DNA of 64,000 nucleotides from Ursus arctos (taxonomy: Eukaryota; Chordata; Mammalia; Carnivora; Ursidae): assembly GCF_023065955.2 (NCBI RefSeq), contig NW_026622874.1:6244001-6308000 (forward strand), given 5' to 3'. Position numbers and translations under genes: made by a program. The notes beneath the pieces were generated by a model. The model was not told where the DNA came from and did not search any database. It saw nothing but the letters and a program-made list of their open reading frames with translations. Numbering within the stretch: the stretch's first letter is position 1; each line of letters starts with the position of its first letter. This document shows, in pieces, positions 45,631 to 57,129 of the stretch.

Positions 45631-47177
45631 ATCTTTGCCCCCCCCCCCACCATATGCTTGTAGCTTGCTTCTAGAAGGTACCATAGAAGGCTCACCTCCA
45701 TTCCCAGGCAGAAAGTCTCTCTCCTTGACTGGAGTCTTTTTCCTGGACTTTCCACTTTCACATGGAAGGAATCAACTTTGAAGGATACAGAGGAGCCCAG
45801 GCTTGCCCATGTGAAGGACCCTGGGTCTGGAGACATGGAGGAGGAGAGGGAAGCCAATGGTTTCCATTGAGAGGGCTGTAGCAAGCGTGGCCTGGGTATG
45901 AGAGTCACTCATTAATCCACACCGGGTGGTCTCCTCTGACCCTTGGAAAAAGCAAATTTCAGCCAAGATGTTCAGCTTCCCACAGTGGGCAACGAATGCG
46001 TGGAGTTTTCAGAGAAGTTTCCGACAGTACAGGGATTTATATAAACTTTCAACTCAACTTCAGGGAGGATACCAATGCCACCAGCACATTCCTGTTGGGG
46101 GGAGGGCTCTGGTAAATAGGAGAGGAGGGGGAAGCTGACCCAGGCCATGTGTCATGCCCATCGAGGGCTTGGAAGCGCGCCCTGACCTCCCAGGGAAGCT
46201 GGCCCGAGATGACCTGGTCTTCATCCAATAGGACCCACGCCCATGGCAGCCACCTGCCGTGACCTGTCCCTCTGGGCTTGACCTAAGCCAAAACCAGTGC
46301 TCTGGACCTCTGAGCCTCTCAAAACCAAGAGCTGTCTCCTACGTACTTATAACAACACTGGGAAACTGTTAGGGAATTAAAAACTGCCAAGTGAGGAATG
46401 AAACCCATGGCCTGCCCTCTTCATGATTTAGAGGCCGACAGGACTCCGAGCCCCTCCGACTGGCCTCCCTGCTTCCTGCTCCTTCCCCAGCGCAGCGGCC
46501 AGCGGTGACCACGGGGGCTCCAGGAGCCCACGCACTGACCCCAACACCAGAGCGCCCCCCCAGCCCTCAGGTTCCCCCCAAGGCAGGGTTCGGATTTCTC
46601 CATTTTATTCTCCAGAAGCTCAGCTGCCCATCCAGTGGAAATTTTGATACCATTTCCTGCGGCTTCCTGCTCATCTCATCCGTAAGAAGGTGCTGGGGAT
46701 CGTCTCAGCCGCGTCAAGACTCGAGATCAATTTTCAGGCAAGCAGAGGGCCAAAAACCCCGGGGCTGGAGGTGGGGCGGAGGGACAGGACAGGGGAATGA
46801 AAAGCCTCAGGCTGACACATTGCAGACCGAAGAAACACCGTTTGCTCTTTTCCGGCCCCAGGAATCAAAACTCCCCTGGAGGGCTGCACGGTTCTTCCCT
46901 ATTATGGAGATGCTGCGGGGCCCAGGAGCAGGGTGCCCGATAAACAGAGGTGGGCAGCGCGCGTGCCCTGTCTTTTCCTGTGGGAGTCATACAGGCTCCG
47001 CGGGTGGCCGAGAAAGCCTCCCTACCACGGCTTTCACTTTGTTTAACTTGACAACACCTTGTGGGGTTTATGGACGTTCTTAGGGTCCGCCCCTTATTTG
47101 GTCTTTGGAGGAGAACACATGTCCCTGCTGAGTCATAGCCCTTGCCCCGAGCTGGCACATGGAGGAGAGAAGGACAG
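45631..47177. other. No recognised gene
   Basis: Single-copy GC-moderate DNA with a C11 run at 45638-45648. A 192-codon plus frame (46505-47083) has no domain. Confidence 0.35.
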
Positions 47178-47185
47178 AGGGGCTT

Positions 47186-47380
47186 TAAAAAACATTTTTA
47201 AAAAGATTTATTTATTTGAGGGGGCGGGGAAGGGACAGAGGGAGAGGGAGAGAGAGCATCTCAAGCAGATTCCCCGGTAAGCGCAGAGCCCGACAAGGGG
47301 CTGGATCTCATGACCCTGAGATTACGACCTGAGCCGAAATCAAGAGTGGGACACTTAACTGACAGAGCCACCCAGGGGCT
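47186..47380 (-). mobile_element. SINEC
   Basis: Minus-strand copy; short flanking repeat 'aggggctt' at about 47178-47185 and 47375-47382. Confidence 0.88.
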
Positions 47381-47589
47381 TGAGAAGGGGCCTTGAAGGA
47401 AGGACAAAAGACTCGGACGATAAGGCCAAGACACGGGGGAGTACACACGTTGTTGACCTCTGCCCTGGTATTATTACGTGGTCGCTTACGTGAACATAGC
47501 GGACTGTTCCTTTGCTGAGAAGGGACCTTTGCAGCCTCAGAGTTCAGCCGTTTGCTGTTGCTCCTGGAAGGAGGGGCCGGGTGCTCGTA

Positions 47590-47745
47590 ACGGGAGACGT
47601 GTGGTCAGACACACTCGCGTCCAAGTCTTGGCGGCTCGCCTATTGGCCGTGTGCCCCAGGAGAGCCATGGAGCCTCTCTGAGACTCAGTTTCTTCATTTG
47701 CAAACTCAGACTAAGATTTGCCTCAGGTCATTCTCTCTGGAATCT
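47590..47745 (+). repeat. MIR fragment
   Basis: 'tccaagtcttggcggctcgcctattggccgtgtgccccagg' and 'cctctctgagactcagtttcttcatttgcaaactcagactaag' follow the MIR core in order. Confidence 0.7.
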
Positions 47746-48502
47746 ACTGTCGCTCCCCACGAGGGTGCCCGTTCCTCCAGGGGCCAATTCACAGTACCCT
47801 GCCCCACGGAGACTGATGTATAGACCAGAGTGTCCTGTTGCTGACTCGGGGTGAGGAATACAGTCACCAGGAGGACTGACATTCCCAGTTGACGGTGAGC
47901 GACGACAGAAGTGAAAGTGTCACTGGGACGATGCCTGGTCGACATGGCTGAGGGGGAGCCGGTGAAATCTGCTAAATGAAGGGGGCTCGTATCCGCACAC
48001 GCGTATCCCCACCCCGCGGTCACAGGAACAGCCCTCACTGCTGGTCTTGGTCGTGCACATTTATTGGCTCCCTGGCCATGTCCTTCCCCCTCCTGACAAT
48101 GCTCAAATTTTTATCCAGACATCACCCGCCACACCCTATGGGCTTCAGAGTGACGGATGCCACCCCCAGCTCCCACTCCAGACTGGACCGTGACTGGGCC
48201 CCCAAAACCCATCAAAAATTCCATACTCTCACTAAGCCATCAGGAGAGCCAGATATGTGACTTTGACCCAGCCAGGGTGGGTCTCTGGAGTCTTGCTGGA
48301 AATGTGGGGGCAGACGGCTCTCACTCCTTCTGGCCTCTGTAGGATGTGGATACGCTCCTAAAACAGCTGCAGCCGACTTGTCTCTGAGAAGAAGGGCAGG
48401 CTGAGGGTTAGGCTGACAGGGGAGCGAGGAGCTGAGAGGATAGTGGAAAGCACATCGGGAACCCTGATTAAGCCTTGCCTGAAGCCCACTTCCTCCAGAC
48501 AC

Positions 48503-48745
48503 ACGGTTTTCAATCTGGGGGACAGCTTGGGTGGTACTGCCCCTTGGGGCATTTCGGAAATGTGTAGGGCTCTTTTGGTTGACACAGTGATTGGGGATGG
48601 TGCACGTTCCAGGCCCTTCGTTCGCAGGTACTAGGAATGTTAGACATTCTGTAATGTGTGGACTTTTCTACCCAGCAGAGGACCCTCTGTAGTCCTGCAA
48701 GACTTATGTAGGTCTCATTTGACATCAATGCTGGTGAAAACCCTG
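48503..48745 (+). mobile_element. MER20-like hAT DNA transposon
   Basis: About 240 bases: 'cacggttttcaatctgggggac', 'gccccttggggcatttcggaaatgtgtagggctcttttggttgacacagtgattgggg', 'tactaggaatgttagacattctgtaatgtgtggac', 'ggtgaaaaccctg'. Ends are inverted ('cacggttttcaa' against the complement of the end, 'cagggttttcacc'). This is the order of MER20 (hAT-Charlie group). Non-autonomous, no ORF. Confidence 0.7.
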
Positions 48746-48889
48746 TCGTTTTAGTTTGGCTTGCCCCAAAAAGCAGAGCTCAAACACAGGCTTATCTGTG
48801 GCTTATTTAGCAGGTAAATTTAGGAAGCTGAGAGAATTCAATGGTAAACTTTGTATGTCAAGTCGGCTGGGCCACGGAGTGCCCAGACA

Positions 48890-49260
48890 TTTAGCTAAAC
48901 ATTGTTCTAGGTGCGTCTGTGAAGGTGCTTCCAGATGAGGTTGACATTTGAATTGGTAGACTGAATAAAGCAGATGGCTCTCCCCAGGGTGGGTGGGCCT
49001 CATCTAATCAGTGAAGCCCTAAATAGACTAAAAGGCTGAGTGGGTTGTGTCCAACTTTCTCTGTGTCTTCGAGCTGAGACATGGGTCTTCTGCTGCCCTG
49101 AACTTGGATTCTAACTGAAACATATACCATAGGCTTTCCTGCTTCTCAGGCCTTCAGACTTGGATGGACTACACCATCAGCCCTCTGGGATCTTCAGCTT
49201 GCAGACTGCAGATCTTGGAATTGCCCAGCCTCCATCCTCATGTGAGCCAGTTCCAGTTCC
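48890..49260 (+). repeat. MLT1-type MaLR LTR
   Basis: 'tctgtgaaggtgcttccagatgaggttgacatttgaattggtagactgaataaagcagatggctctccccagggtgggtgggcctcatctaatcag' through 'ccatcctcatgtgagccagttcc' and 'ttataataaataataaa' is in MLT1 order. The usual last 50 bases are not adjacent; a matching piece lies at 49735-49790. Confidence 0.8.
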
Positions 49261-49298
49261 TTATAATAAATAATAAATAAATAATGCACTTGTGAGAT

Positions 49299-49325
49299 AC
49301 ACACACACACACACACACACACACA
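49299..49325. repeat. (AC)13 microsatellite
   Basis: Pure tract just downstream of the AT-rich end of the MLT1-type LTR. Confidence 0.96.
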
Positions 49326-49734
49326 GGCATATACAGCTATATAAAGGGATATATACACAAAGGTATTCTCCACTTTTTTATGAAAGACCTGTTCTTGCTA
49401 ACTGAAAGATATCCAAAGACGATTTTCGCTATGGGGCAGCGCCCGGAGCAGTGAGGGGGCCCCCCCAGCTCCTTCCCCGAGACCCACGCTCAGCACCTCA
49501 GTCAGCATCAGGCTGCCGGAGCCTTGAACTGTGTCTGTGAGCATCTGTGCTCTTTCTTGACTTAGCTTGTGTACCCATTAGCAAGGTGTGTCCTACGGTC
49601 TCAGAAAAGCCCACGGAGGTTGTTTCGGGCTTCCGGGAGTGCGCCAACAATTTTCCATAGAAATGAAAGGCACCTGCTTCTTCACTGTCCACCGTTTTGG
49701 CTCCTGAAAGGTTCCATAGCAAGAGAAGCCTGTA

Positions 49735-49790
49735 TATGTAGGTCTCCCATCGTTCTGTTTCTCTGAAGAACATGGACGAATACAGAGGGT
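49735..49790 (+). repeat. Detached 3' end of an MLT1-type LTR
   Basis: 'cccatcgttctgtttctctgaagaacatggacgaatacag' matches the terminal part of MLT1-type LTRs ('ttggttctgtttctctggagaaccctgactaatacag'). It is about 410 bases beyond the rest of the LTR, so an insertion or rearrangement probably separates them. Confidence 0.55.
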
Positions 49791-50640
49791 AACACAAAGA
49801 AGGAGAAAGACCAGTGGTAACTAGGGCCCAATCCCGCCTGAAGAAGGAGAGGATGGAGCAACCGCTCACGGTTCCTTGTTGGTGGAGAAGATCCCACGGG
49901 CTGCGCTCCCTGCTACCTCCTCTCTGTGTGTGTGCTGTGAGCCCCCCTGTAGCCACGGTGGGGAGAAGCAGAACAGAAAGCCGGAGTCCCGGGACTCCCC
50001 TCCCCCAGGCAAGCCCCCCTTTGCTGAAGGCTGAAGTCTGCCCGGAAGTGCGCGGTGCAGCGATGTCCGGCAGGCAGAGCACCCGCCCCATCGACGGGCA
50101 CGATCCGATCCCTGGAACCGCACGTCCCCATCTCTGGAACCCAAAAGTCCCTTTTGCTGCAGGACTTGGCGGGTTAGCTGGAGTCCAGGACCTCAAGGTG
50201 GGCAGCTTGCCCTGGGCCATCTCTGGGCCCCGACAGCATCGTCACACCCCCAATGAGAGGGGCCCCGGGCCGTCAGAGAGGACCAGGGGATGGGGAAGCA
50301 GAGGCGGGAGCTGCGAACTCTGGGGATGGAGCCAGGGGCCGAAGCAGGTGGCCGGGGACACGGGGCAAGGACAGGATTGGATTCTCCTCCCCCCACCTCC
50401 GGAGGACACCAGCCTCAGGAGCACCTTGACTTCCACACAGAAACTGACTTCTAGAACCGTAAGAATAAACGAGTGTTGTTAGGAGTCAGTGCGTTGGTGG
50501 AAGTTCGTTCCCGCAGCCGTGGGAAATGCGCATGAGGAGTGTCTGTGCGGACACACGGGACTGTAGCCTGTGGAGCCCAGAAGCTAGCTCACGTATGTGT
50601 CAACCCAGAGCGCCCTTTCTTTTCTTCTCTTTTTTCTTTT
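49791..50640. other. No recognised gene; long overlapping frames on both strands
   Basis: A 222-codon plus frame (49814-50482) and a 240-codon minus frame (49498-50220) overlap each other and an LTR end. Neither has a recognisable domain. Confidence 0.4.
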
Positions 50641-50852
50641 CTTTTCTTTAAGATTTTATTTATTTATTTGAGAAAGAGAGAGAGCAGGTGTGCGCATGAG
50701 CGGGGGGAGGGGCGGAGGGAGAGAGAGATTCTAGAGCAGATTCTGTGCTGAGCATGGAGCCCGATGTGGGGCTTGATCTCATGACCCTGAGACTATGACC
50801 CGAGCCGAAACCAAGAGTCAAACAATTAACCGACTGAGCCACCAGGCGCCCC
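50641..50852 (-). mobile_element. SINEC
   Basis: Pyrimidine-rich (CTTTT)n tail, minus-strand body, head ending at 50852. Flanks 'agagcgccctttc' and 'agagtgccttttc' are a probable TSD. Confidence 0.9.
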
Positions 50853-51559
50853 AAGAGTGCCTTTTCCATAGTGTTCAGTAGACAAGGTTTTCCAGGGAAC
50901 ACTGGCCCTGGCTTTATCCGGAGCTTCACCGAGTCAGGAAACCCCATCAGCTAAGGCCCAGCTTCTTGTGCGACTTGACTCACAAACCAGCCCCCTCCCG
51001 CCAGCCTGCACTTGTCACCGTCACGTTTACGGAGAGACCCACACCGGGCCAATATCTTACCTCCCATCACGTGTTCCGGAGGAGGCGTGCCCAGACGTTC
51101 ACGCGTGGAAATATGTACCATTTGGTTATAAATACGTTCCTTTCTTCTTCCTCTGTGTGACCTCTGTGACCTAGTTAGGGTGTCACATTGCTTTTTTTTC
51201 CCTCTTTTTTTCTATATGTGTGCTAGAAGTTGTATTATGCATTCATTCCGTTCCAGGAGATATAAGCTGTGTGTGGGTCCGATGGGGCTGATAATGACAG
51301 GTCTCAAGCTCGGCCACCGTTACGAGCGTCTGCTTTGTCAGACGTACGTCTTCCCTGGTAACCCCCCCACCCCCCCAAGACAGGCCTGACATTTCACACA
51401 TGGCGTCCTTCCCCTCTGCCCCCCACTCATTCCTTCCGACCCACACTCTTCCAACAAGCTGTGATTCAGTCTAGAAATTTCTCTCTAAGCAGCCAGTTTG
51501 CTGGAGTCAGTACCTGAGACCGTATCCTTCCCATGCAGAAGGAGCGGATGCCTTCGCCA

Positions 51560-51800
51560 CACTGTTCTCCCTGCTTTGGAGGCTTGGCTCAGACCCTTCC
51601 TGGGAGGCCCCCACCCTCAAGGCGGTGACCTGAGCCTCTTGTCAGCTTTCACTTCCGTACTCATCACATCTGTCTCCCGGTTTGCAACGTGACTGACAGT
51701 TTCTCTCTCCCCCTCTAAATGTGAGCTTCTTGAGAACAGGAGCTGTGACCTGGCCCTTGGTCAGGTGGGGGAGCTCAATGAATCTTTGCTAAAACCAGGT
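51560..51800 (+). repeat. L2 3' fragment
   Basis: 'gcctcttgtcagctttcacttccgtactcatcac', 'aatgtgagcttcttgagaacaggagctgtgacc' and 'gctcaatgaatctttgct' are the L2 3' end in order. Confidence 0.7.
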
Positions 51801-53086
51801 GTGCAAAGGGACCCAAGGATCACCGGCTGCTGAGCACCCCTTGGTTGGGGGAGTCCCGGCACAGGTCAGGGGACAGGGTGGGCCAGGACCTACTTGGAAT
51901 CAGCGGTGTCTTACTCAGAATTTAGCGTTGTGGGGGAGGGACGCAAAGTCACAGGGTCAGTCAGAGGTGGGCTGCAAGTGTCCTGGGGGACATGGATGGG
52001 TGTCAGGGATCTGGGAAGCGATAACCACCGTGCCTGGTGATAACGGCCGGTGACCGAAGTGGATGCCTCCTGGGTGGGGTGGGTGCCCTACCTGGGTGGT
52101 CCAAGCCTGGTTCTCCGGCTCCCACCTACCCTTCCAGTAAATCCCTATCCCCAGCCTGTCTCCGAATCTCACCCAGCCACCCCAGCTTCCTTCTTCCCGT
52201 TTCTCCCACCAAATCTCAACCTCACCCCTGCCACCCCTGCTGGGATCCGCCTGGCTCCCCAGGTGCTTCCCCTGCCCCGCACACATCAGGTCTCAGTCCC
52301 CTGTCCCCTCCCCCCCCCCAAGCTCTGGCTGCCCCAGGACGCTGCCCTTGCTGTCTAGGTCTGCAGGGTACGAAAGGGCAGGGGTGCCCCAGGCAGAGTG
52401 AGGCAGACCCCAAACCTGGAGAAGCTATTAGATCAAGACCCATGTTCCTCTGTTCATAAGCTCTTCCATTTCATTTCCACCGCCCCGCACGACATGTAAT
52501 GAGGAATGATGTTCTTAATTCAGAAGGAGGGCCAGCAGCCCTCGCTGTCGGCTTTGGTTTCTCCCCGCTCTGCCCAGGGGCCTGCCAGGATCTTACGAAA
52601 ACAACACTAATCTCTAGTGACTCCTTGCTTTGTTACCCTGAGAACGGCTCCGGGTTCCATGACATTCTTTTGATGGAGGGGAACAGAGAGATTAGTTCAA
52701 TCCTCCTGCCACGCGGCCAGGAATGTGTGCTGAGCAAGTAGGACTCCACGCTCCGCCCGCACCAGCTCGGGACAGAGAGGGTGTCACTTTGCTGTCACAC
52801 AAGCCACGTGCCAGGCACAAGCATCCCCACTGTGTAAATGCAGAACGGAGGTGTGCTGGGACTTTCCAGAGGTCACACAGCTGGCGGCCGGCCGTCTCGG
52901 ATGCCGAGCCCCGGAAGAGGGAAACGAAAAGCAAAAAGGCAGATGAGGGAAGAGTGAGGAGAAAGAGAGCAGCGGAGTAACGCCTCTTGGAAGAATGTTA
53001 GGATTCCCTCACAATCCTCATCTTCTAGAATCTGGGGCCAAGAGCTAGGGCAAGAGACTGTGGGCCAAGCAAGGCACATTCGGTCT
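51801..53086. other. Single-copy DNA with one MIR trace
   Basis: No supported gene. A MIR reverse complement lies at about 52785-52915 ('gcagaacggaggtgtgctgggactttccagaggtcacacagctgg'). 52100-52340 is strongly pyrimidine-rich on the plus strand, with a C10 run at 52310-52319. Confidence 0.45.
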
Positions 53087-53130
53087 GAAGAAGAAGGAGG
53101 AGGAGGAGGAGGAGGAGGAGGAGGAGGAGA
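53087..53130. repeat. (GGA)n microsatellite
   Basis: About 12 GGA units flanked by GAA units, a purine-only tract of roughly 60 bases that could form triplex DNA. Confidence 0.95.
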
Positions 53131-53531
53131 GATAAAGAAAAAGAAACAGTCTAGGTTTTAAAATCCATTGGCTGGGTGACCAGAGAGAACCACGTGCCTT
53201 CCCTGCTCTAAAACAATGAACAAACTTCCTCTTACAGAACGGGGACCGCAGTGACGATTTAACACAAACACGCTCTTCTGGGGAAACGCGAACGTCTCAC
53301 CATCCCGCCGGAGGCTCGGAGCTGCCGGCCCTGGGCAGTGGTGACAGATGGAGGCCCACGGCCCTGCAGTTTCTGGTCTGGATGCGCCTGGGTCGCTGAG
53401 CCGCAGGCTGCCGTTAGGACGGTCCTCAGCCCGCGCTCCGCTGTGCCCCGCACACGCGTGCACACACAGTGCGGTGTGTCCAACCACACACGGAAGCTTT
53501 GTCACCGGCCTCTGGGGCTCGGGGCTGGCGC

Positions 53532-53551
53532 GGGGGGGGGGGGGGGGGGGG
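53532..53551 (+). repeat. G20 homopolymer
   Basis: Longest G-run in the window, immediately after 'ggctggcgc'. The exact length may be a sequencing artefact. Confidence 0.9.
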
Positions 53552-53948
53552 AGCCTGGAACCCTGAACATCCCTCGTGTTGACTGACAACGGTCAGGCCC
53601 CAGAGAAAGGCCTCTCCGCGCCTGTGTTTTCAAAACACAAAGTGACTGCCTCTGAATGTCGCCAGCTTGTGGCTGTGTCACGGCCGACACTGGGGACGGA
53701 CACGGTTTCTGGGTCGGGACGGCTCTGAGCAGCGGAAGAATGGGGGTTAGAGACAAATGAGTGAAGCGGCTCAGCGCTCTTCCCGGGGCAGGTGGGACGA
53801 GCTCTCCGGCCACAGAGCAGCATTTGGCCGTAGGGCCGCCAGGCACCGTGCACTCCCCGGTGTGGCTCCGGAGGCAGTGTTGGGCATGGCTGCGCCAGCC
53901 GGCCATGGAACATTCTGCGGCATTAAACAATCCTTGAATCTGTAAACA

Positions 53949-54565
53949 CAGTCAGTCCTCGTGACTTGCAGTGATCACCGTCCGCAAAATCCCACAGACA
54001 CTGAGTGAGCAACACCGCACGTCGTCCTACGGGAAGGACAGGTGGGACTCCTGCGTGCCTCTGCTCACAGTATCTTGTCAACCGATGAATACATAACCTT
54101 GTTTTATGTGTGTCTCTGTATACAGGCACCTGACTCACGCTGACACTGAACTCGTGCCTGAACGAAGCGTATCTAACACACCCCTTTCCTCTGCAGGTAC
54201 CTCCTGGGGCACCCCTGTCCCTTCTGGGCTCAGGATCGCCGGACCGCGCACGCTGCTCTGCGCTTGGGCGCCACTTCCGACAGCAAAGCCACCCCAGAAA
54301 AGCACGGAAATTTGAGAAACGTGGTACTAAATAGACCGCAGGAGGACCCTTGTTTTCCCAGAGGGGTGAGAGGTGGAGCAGGGAGGCAGGGCGCCGTCTT
54401 GGTCAACCTCAGCTTGGAACACGTGCCTCAGGCGATCGAAGTATTCACCACGGGTGTGTCCGCGAACGTCCCGGGAAGCGCTGCAAGTACGGATCGGGGC
54501 TTGCGGAAGTGTTAGCGGGTGGGCGAATCCCTAAACACAGAATCGCGAATGAGGAGGATCGAATG
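53949..54565. mobile_element. Possible DNA transposon relic with imperfect terminal inverted repeats
   Basis: The left end 'cagtcagtcctcgtgacttgc' and the complement of the right end 'cattcgatcctcctcattcgc' agree at about 14 of 21 positions, and the interior has 'gcgaatccc' / 'aatcgcgaat' motifs like Tc1/mariner (Tigger)-type elements. No transposase frame remains. Confidence 0.35.
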
Positions 54566-54840
54566 GGTGGGATCCCCATGTCACTGGTGTGAAGTGAGAC
54601 GCTGACTTTTCATAGTGTATGAATTCGCTGAGCGCGGAAGGCTGAGATGCAAATAGTTTTATTTTTATAAAAAGATGTAATAAGATGTAATTACATTTTC
54701 AAGAGTTGATAAAAATTTTATTTTTATTTCAATGATTTTGATCAAAACGTTTATATTCGTGAATTGTAATTTACAGTTTGGCGTTTACTTTTAATAGGCA
54801 AGGTTCAATGTTTTATTATTTCATTTTTAAAAATTTTTGA

Positions 54841-54959
54841 GATTTCTTTTTTATTTTATTTAACTTTTTAAGTAGGCTTCATGCCCAATGTGGGGCTTCA
54901 ACTCACAGCCCTGAGATTAAGAGTCGCACACTCTACTGACCAAGGCAGCCAGGCGCCCC
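54841..54959 (-). mobile_element. Short SINEC form
   Basis: 'taggcttcatgcccaatgtggggcttcaactcacagccctgagattaagagtcgcacactctactgacc' then 'aggcgcccc' ending at 54959. Confidence 0.85.
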
Positions 54960-55192
54960 TAAGTTTAAATATTTTAAAAGAAAAATAATTTAAAAAAAAA
55001 CATGTCATTTTAATTTTGTTTTCTTTATGCTTCTGTGAAAATATATTAAAATTTTGTGTATTCTGAATGTAATTGCTTTTATTATTTACTCTTTAGATCA
55101 TTACTGTTTGGAAAACAAATTATGTGAACATCTAATTACAATTATAATGAATAATGTCGCTAAAATGAAGTCCATAAAAACAATTTATATGG

Positions 55193-55393
55193 GGGGCACC
55201 TGGGTGGCTTTGTTGGTTAAGGGTCTGACTCCTGGTTTTGGCTCAGGTCACGATCTCAGGGTTGTGAGACCAAGCCCCACGTTGGGCTCCGAGCTCAGCA
55301 GGGAGTCTGCTTGAGATTCTCTCTCTCCCTCTCCCTCGGCCATGCCCCACCCTCTCTCTCTCTAAAATAAATAAATAAAATATTAAAAAAACC
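55193..55393 (+). mobile_element. SINEC
   Basis: Head 'ggggcacctgggtggctttg', (AAAT)n tail. Perfect 12-base TSD 'caatttatatgg' at 55181-55192 and 55394-55405. Confidence 0.95.
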
Positions 55394-55405
55394 CAATTTA
55401 TATGG

Positions 55406-56317
55406 AATAAATACTATGATAATATGCGATTTATGTGTGTCTTTGTTATTCATCTAGAAACTGCCAGCCCGTCACCAAACACCAGGTGTGTCCTACAATA
55501 ATAAAGTTTAGATGTCTTTGAGATCTTGTTGACTTGTGGTCACATAAAAATAATAGCTTTACACATATTTCAAAATGTTGTTGCTATAAAAATGAATGTA
55601 TCAGGCTAAGAGGGTGGAACACGTCTTATTTAGGGGTTTACTGGTGTGATTTATCGCCTCTCACTATTTAGACGCGTAGCGTATGGGGCTCCATTTGCAC
55701 TCTCGCCCCGGGGCCCACATGTTACTATGGAGACTGAGGGTTTTGGGGTGTTTGGGTATCTGCTTCCAAGAAGAGTGGCAGCCAGCCCAGCGGACGGGCT
55801 GATATTCTGGTCCAGCCGCAGAACAAGGCGGAGCACCGCATGGAATCGAGCTGGAAACCCCCAACAACCTGCCAAATGTCATCCCAGCGCTGGGAAAAGC
55901 CACCCCAGCGGCCTGGGAGAGGCGGTGGAGGCGTTCAGAATATGCAGGGTGGCCCTGATGTGATGGCCATGGCGGGGGAGGAAGCCCGGGGAGGCTGGTC
56001 TGCTGACTGGAACATTAGCTGAATGCCCTCCGCCGTCCGGCTCTGGAGGAAATGCCGCCGACCTCCCTCCAGTGGGACTGTGTCCAGGGCGCACTGCTCC
56101 ACCACTCTGAGCACAGAAGGTTCTAGGCTATGGAGCTGTGGCCTGAGGGTCCCACCTCTGACTGTCCCCAAGCCAAGGCCCCTCCAGAGTGTGTCCACAA
56201 GGAACCAGGCACCATGCACGAAGCCTACCTGCCCAGGGATGCAGGCTCAGAGCCGGGGCCGTGGAGCCTCCGAGGAAAGCTTCAGGGTGTGCGGAACCTT
56301 GGGGAGCACGGAAAGTG
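55406..56317. other. No recognised gene
   Basis: AT-rich to 55640, then GC-moderate single-copy DNA with short frames on both strands. Confidence 0.35.
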
Positions 56318-56440
56318 ACCTGGGCTCCGCTTCCAGCTTCTAGGTTCCATGCTAACTAGCTGTGCGACCTTGGACGATTGCTTTAACCTCTACGGGCCTC
56401 TGCTTCCTCATCTCGAAAACAAAAGCACAGTCTTGGGTGA
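56318..56440 (+). repeat. MIR fragment
   Basis: 'aactagctgtgcgaccttggacgattgctttaacctctacgggcctctgcttcctcatctcgaaaac' is a clear MIR core. Confidence 0.8.
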
Positions 56441-57129
56441 TCATTCACGTCCCCCTGGCTCTGTAACACCACCACGGATCTGCCAGAGGGATTCCTTCTG
56501 TGTGCCTGGGACCGCGTCCAGACTCAGGGTTACTGATTCCAAAAGGCAGTTGTTCTTGTGTTTGTTGGCCTCGGGGGGAGCCCAGAGAGTTTATGATGTT
56601 ATGGGGGACAGAGGTGACTGGCAGCCAGTACCCTCTGCCTCGGGGCTCGCGTCACTGGCCCCGGCCCGCCTCTCTGGGGGAGGTCATCCCGAAACCTTGT
56701 TCTGTGGTTAGACTCGCTACCTTCTGGGAAGTGCCCACAAGACAATAGCTCCCTTTGACAGCACCGAGTCTGTTGGACGGCGATGGGCAGCCCTTGGGTT
56801 CTCTAATGGGGTTCGGTTTGTAACTTTTTTAAACCATGACTTATCTTTATTCACTTATTCAGTAAATATCTACATGGGGGTTAATAATTCCTACCTCATA
56901 GTATGGCTGGCAAGAGTGGACAGTGCCTAACAAAAAAATGCCAATGAGCTTTAGCTGTTGAGCACCTACTGCATACCAGGCATGCGTCAGATGCTAGAAT
57001 GCCAAAAGGAGGAAAGCCAGACGCTTGGGGAGCGGACGGAGGGGAGACGGACATGCGCTCCAGAGCACACTACGTAATACAGGAATAAACAGTAGTTATG
57101 GGGGTGTAGACAGAGGGGTGCTGATTCCT

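Noticed and set aside
45315..45908. 197-codon minus-strand frame
   Set aside because: Most of it is an antisense LTR relic.
49498..50220. 240-codon minus-strand frame
   Set aside because: Covers the end of an MLT1-type LTR and overlaps a 222-codon frame on the other strand; no domain.
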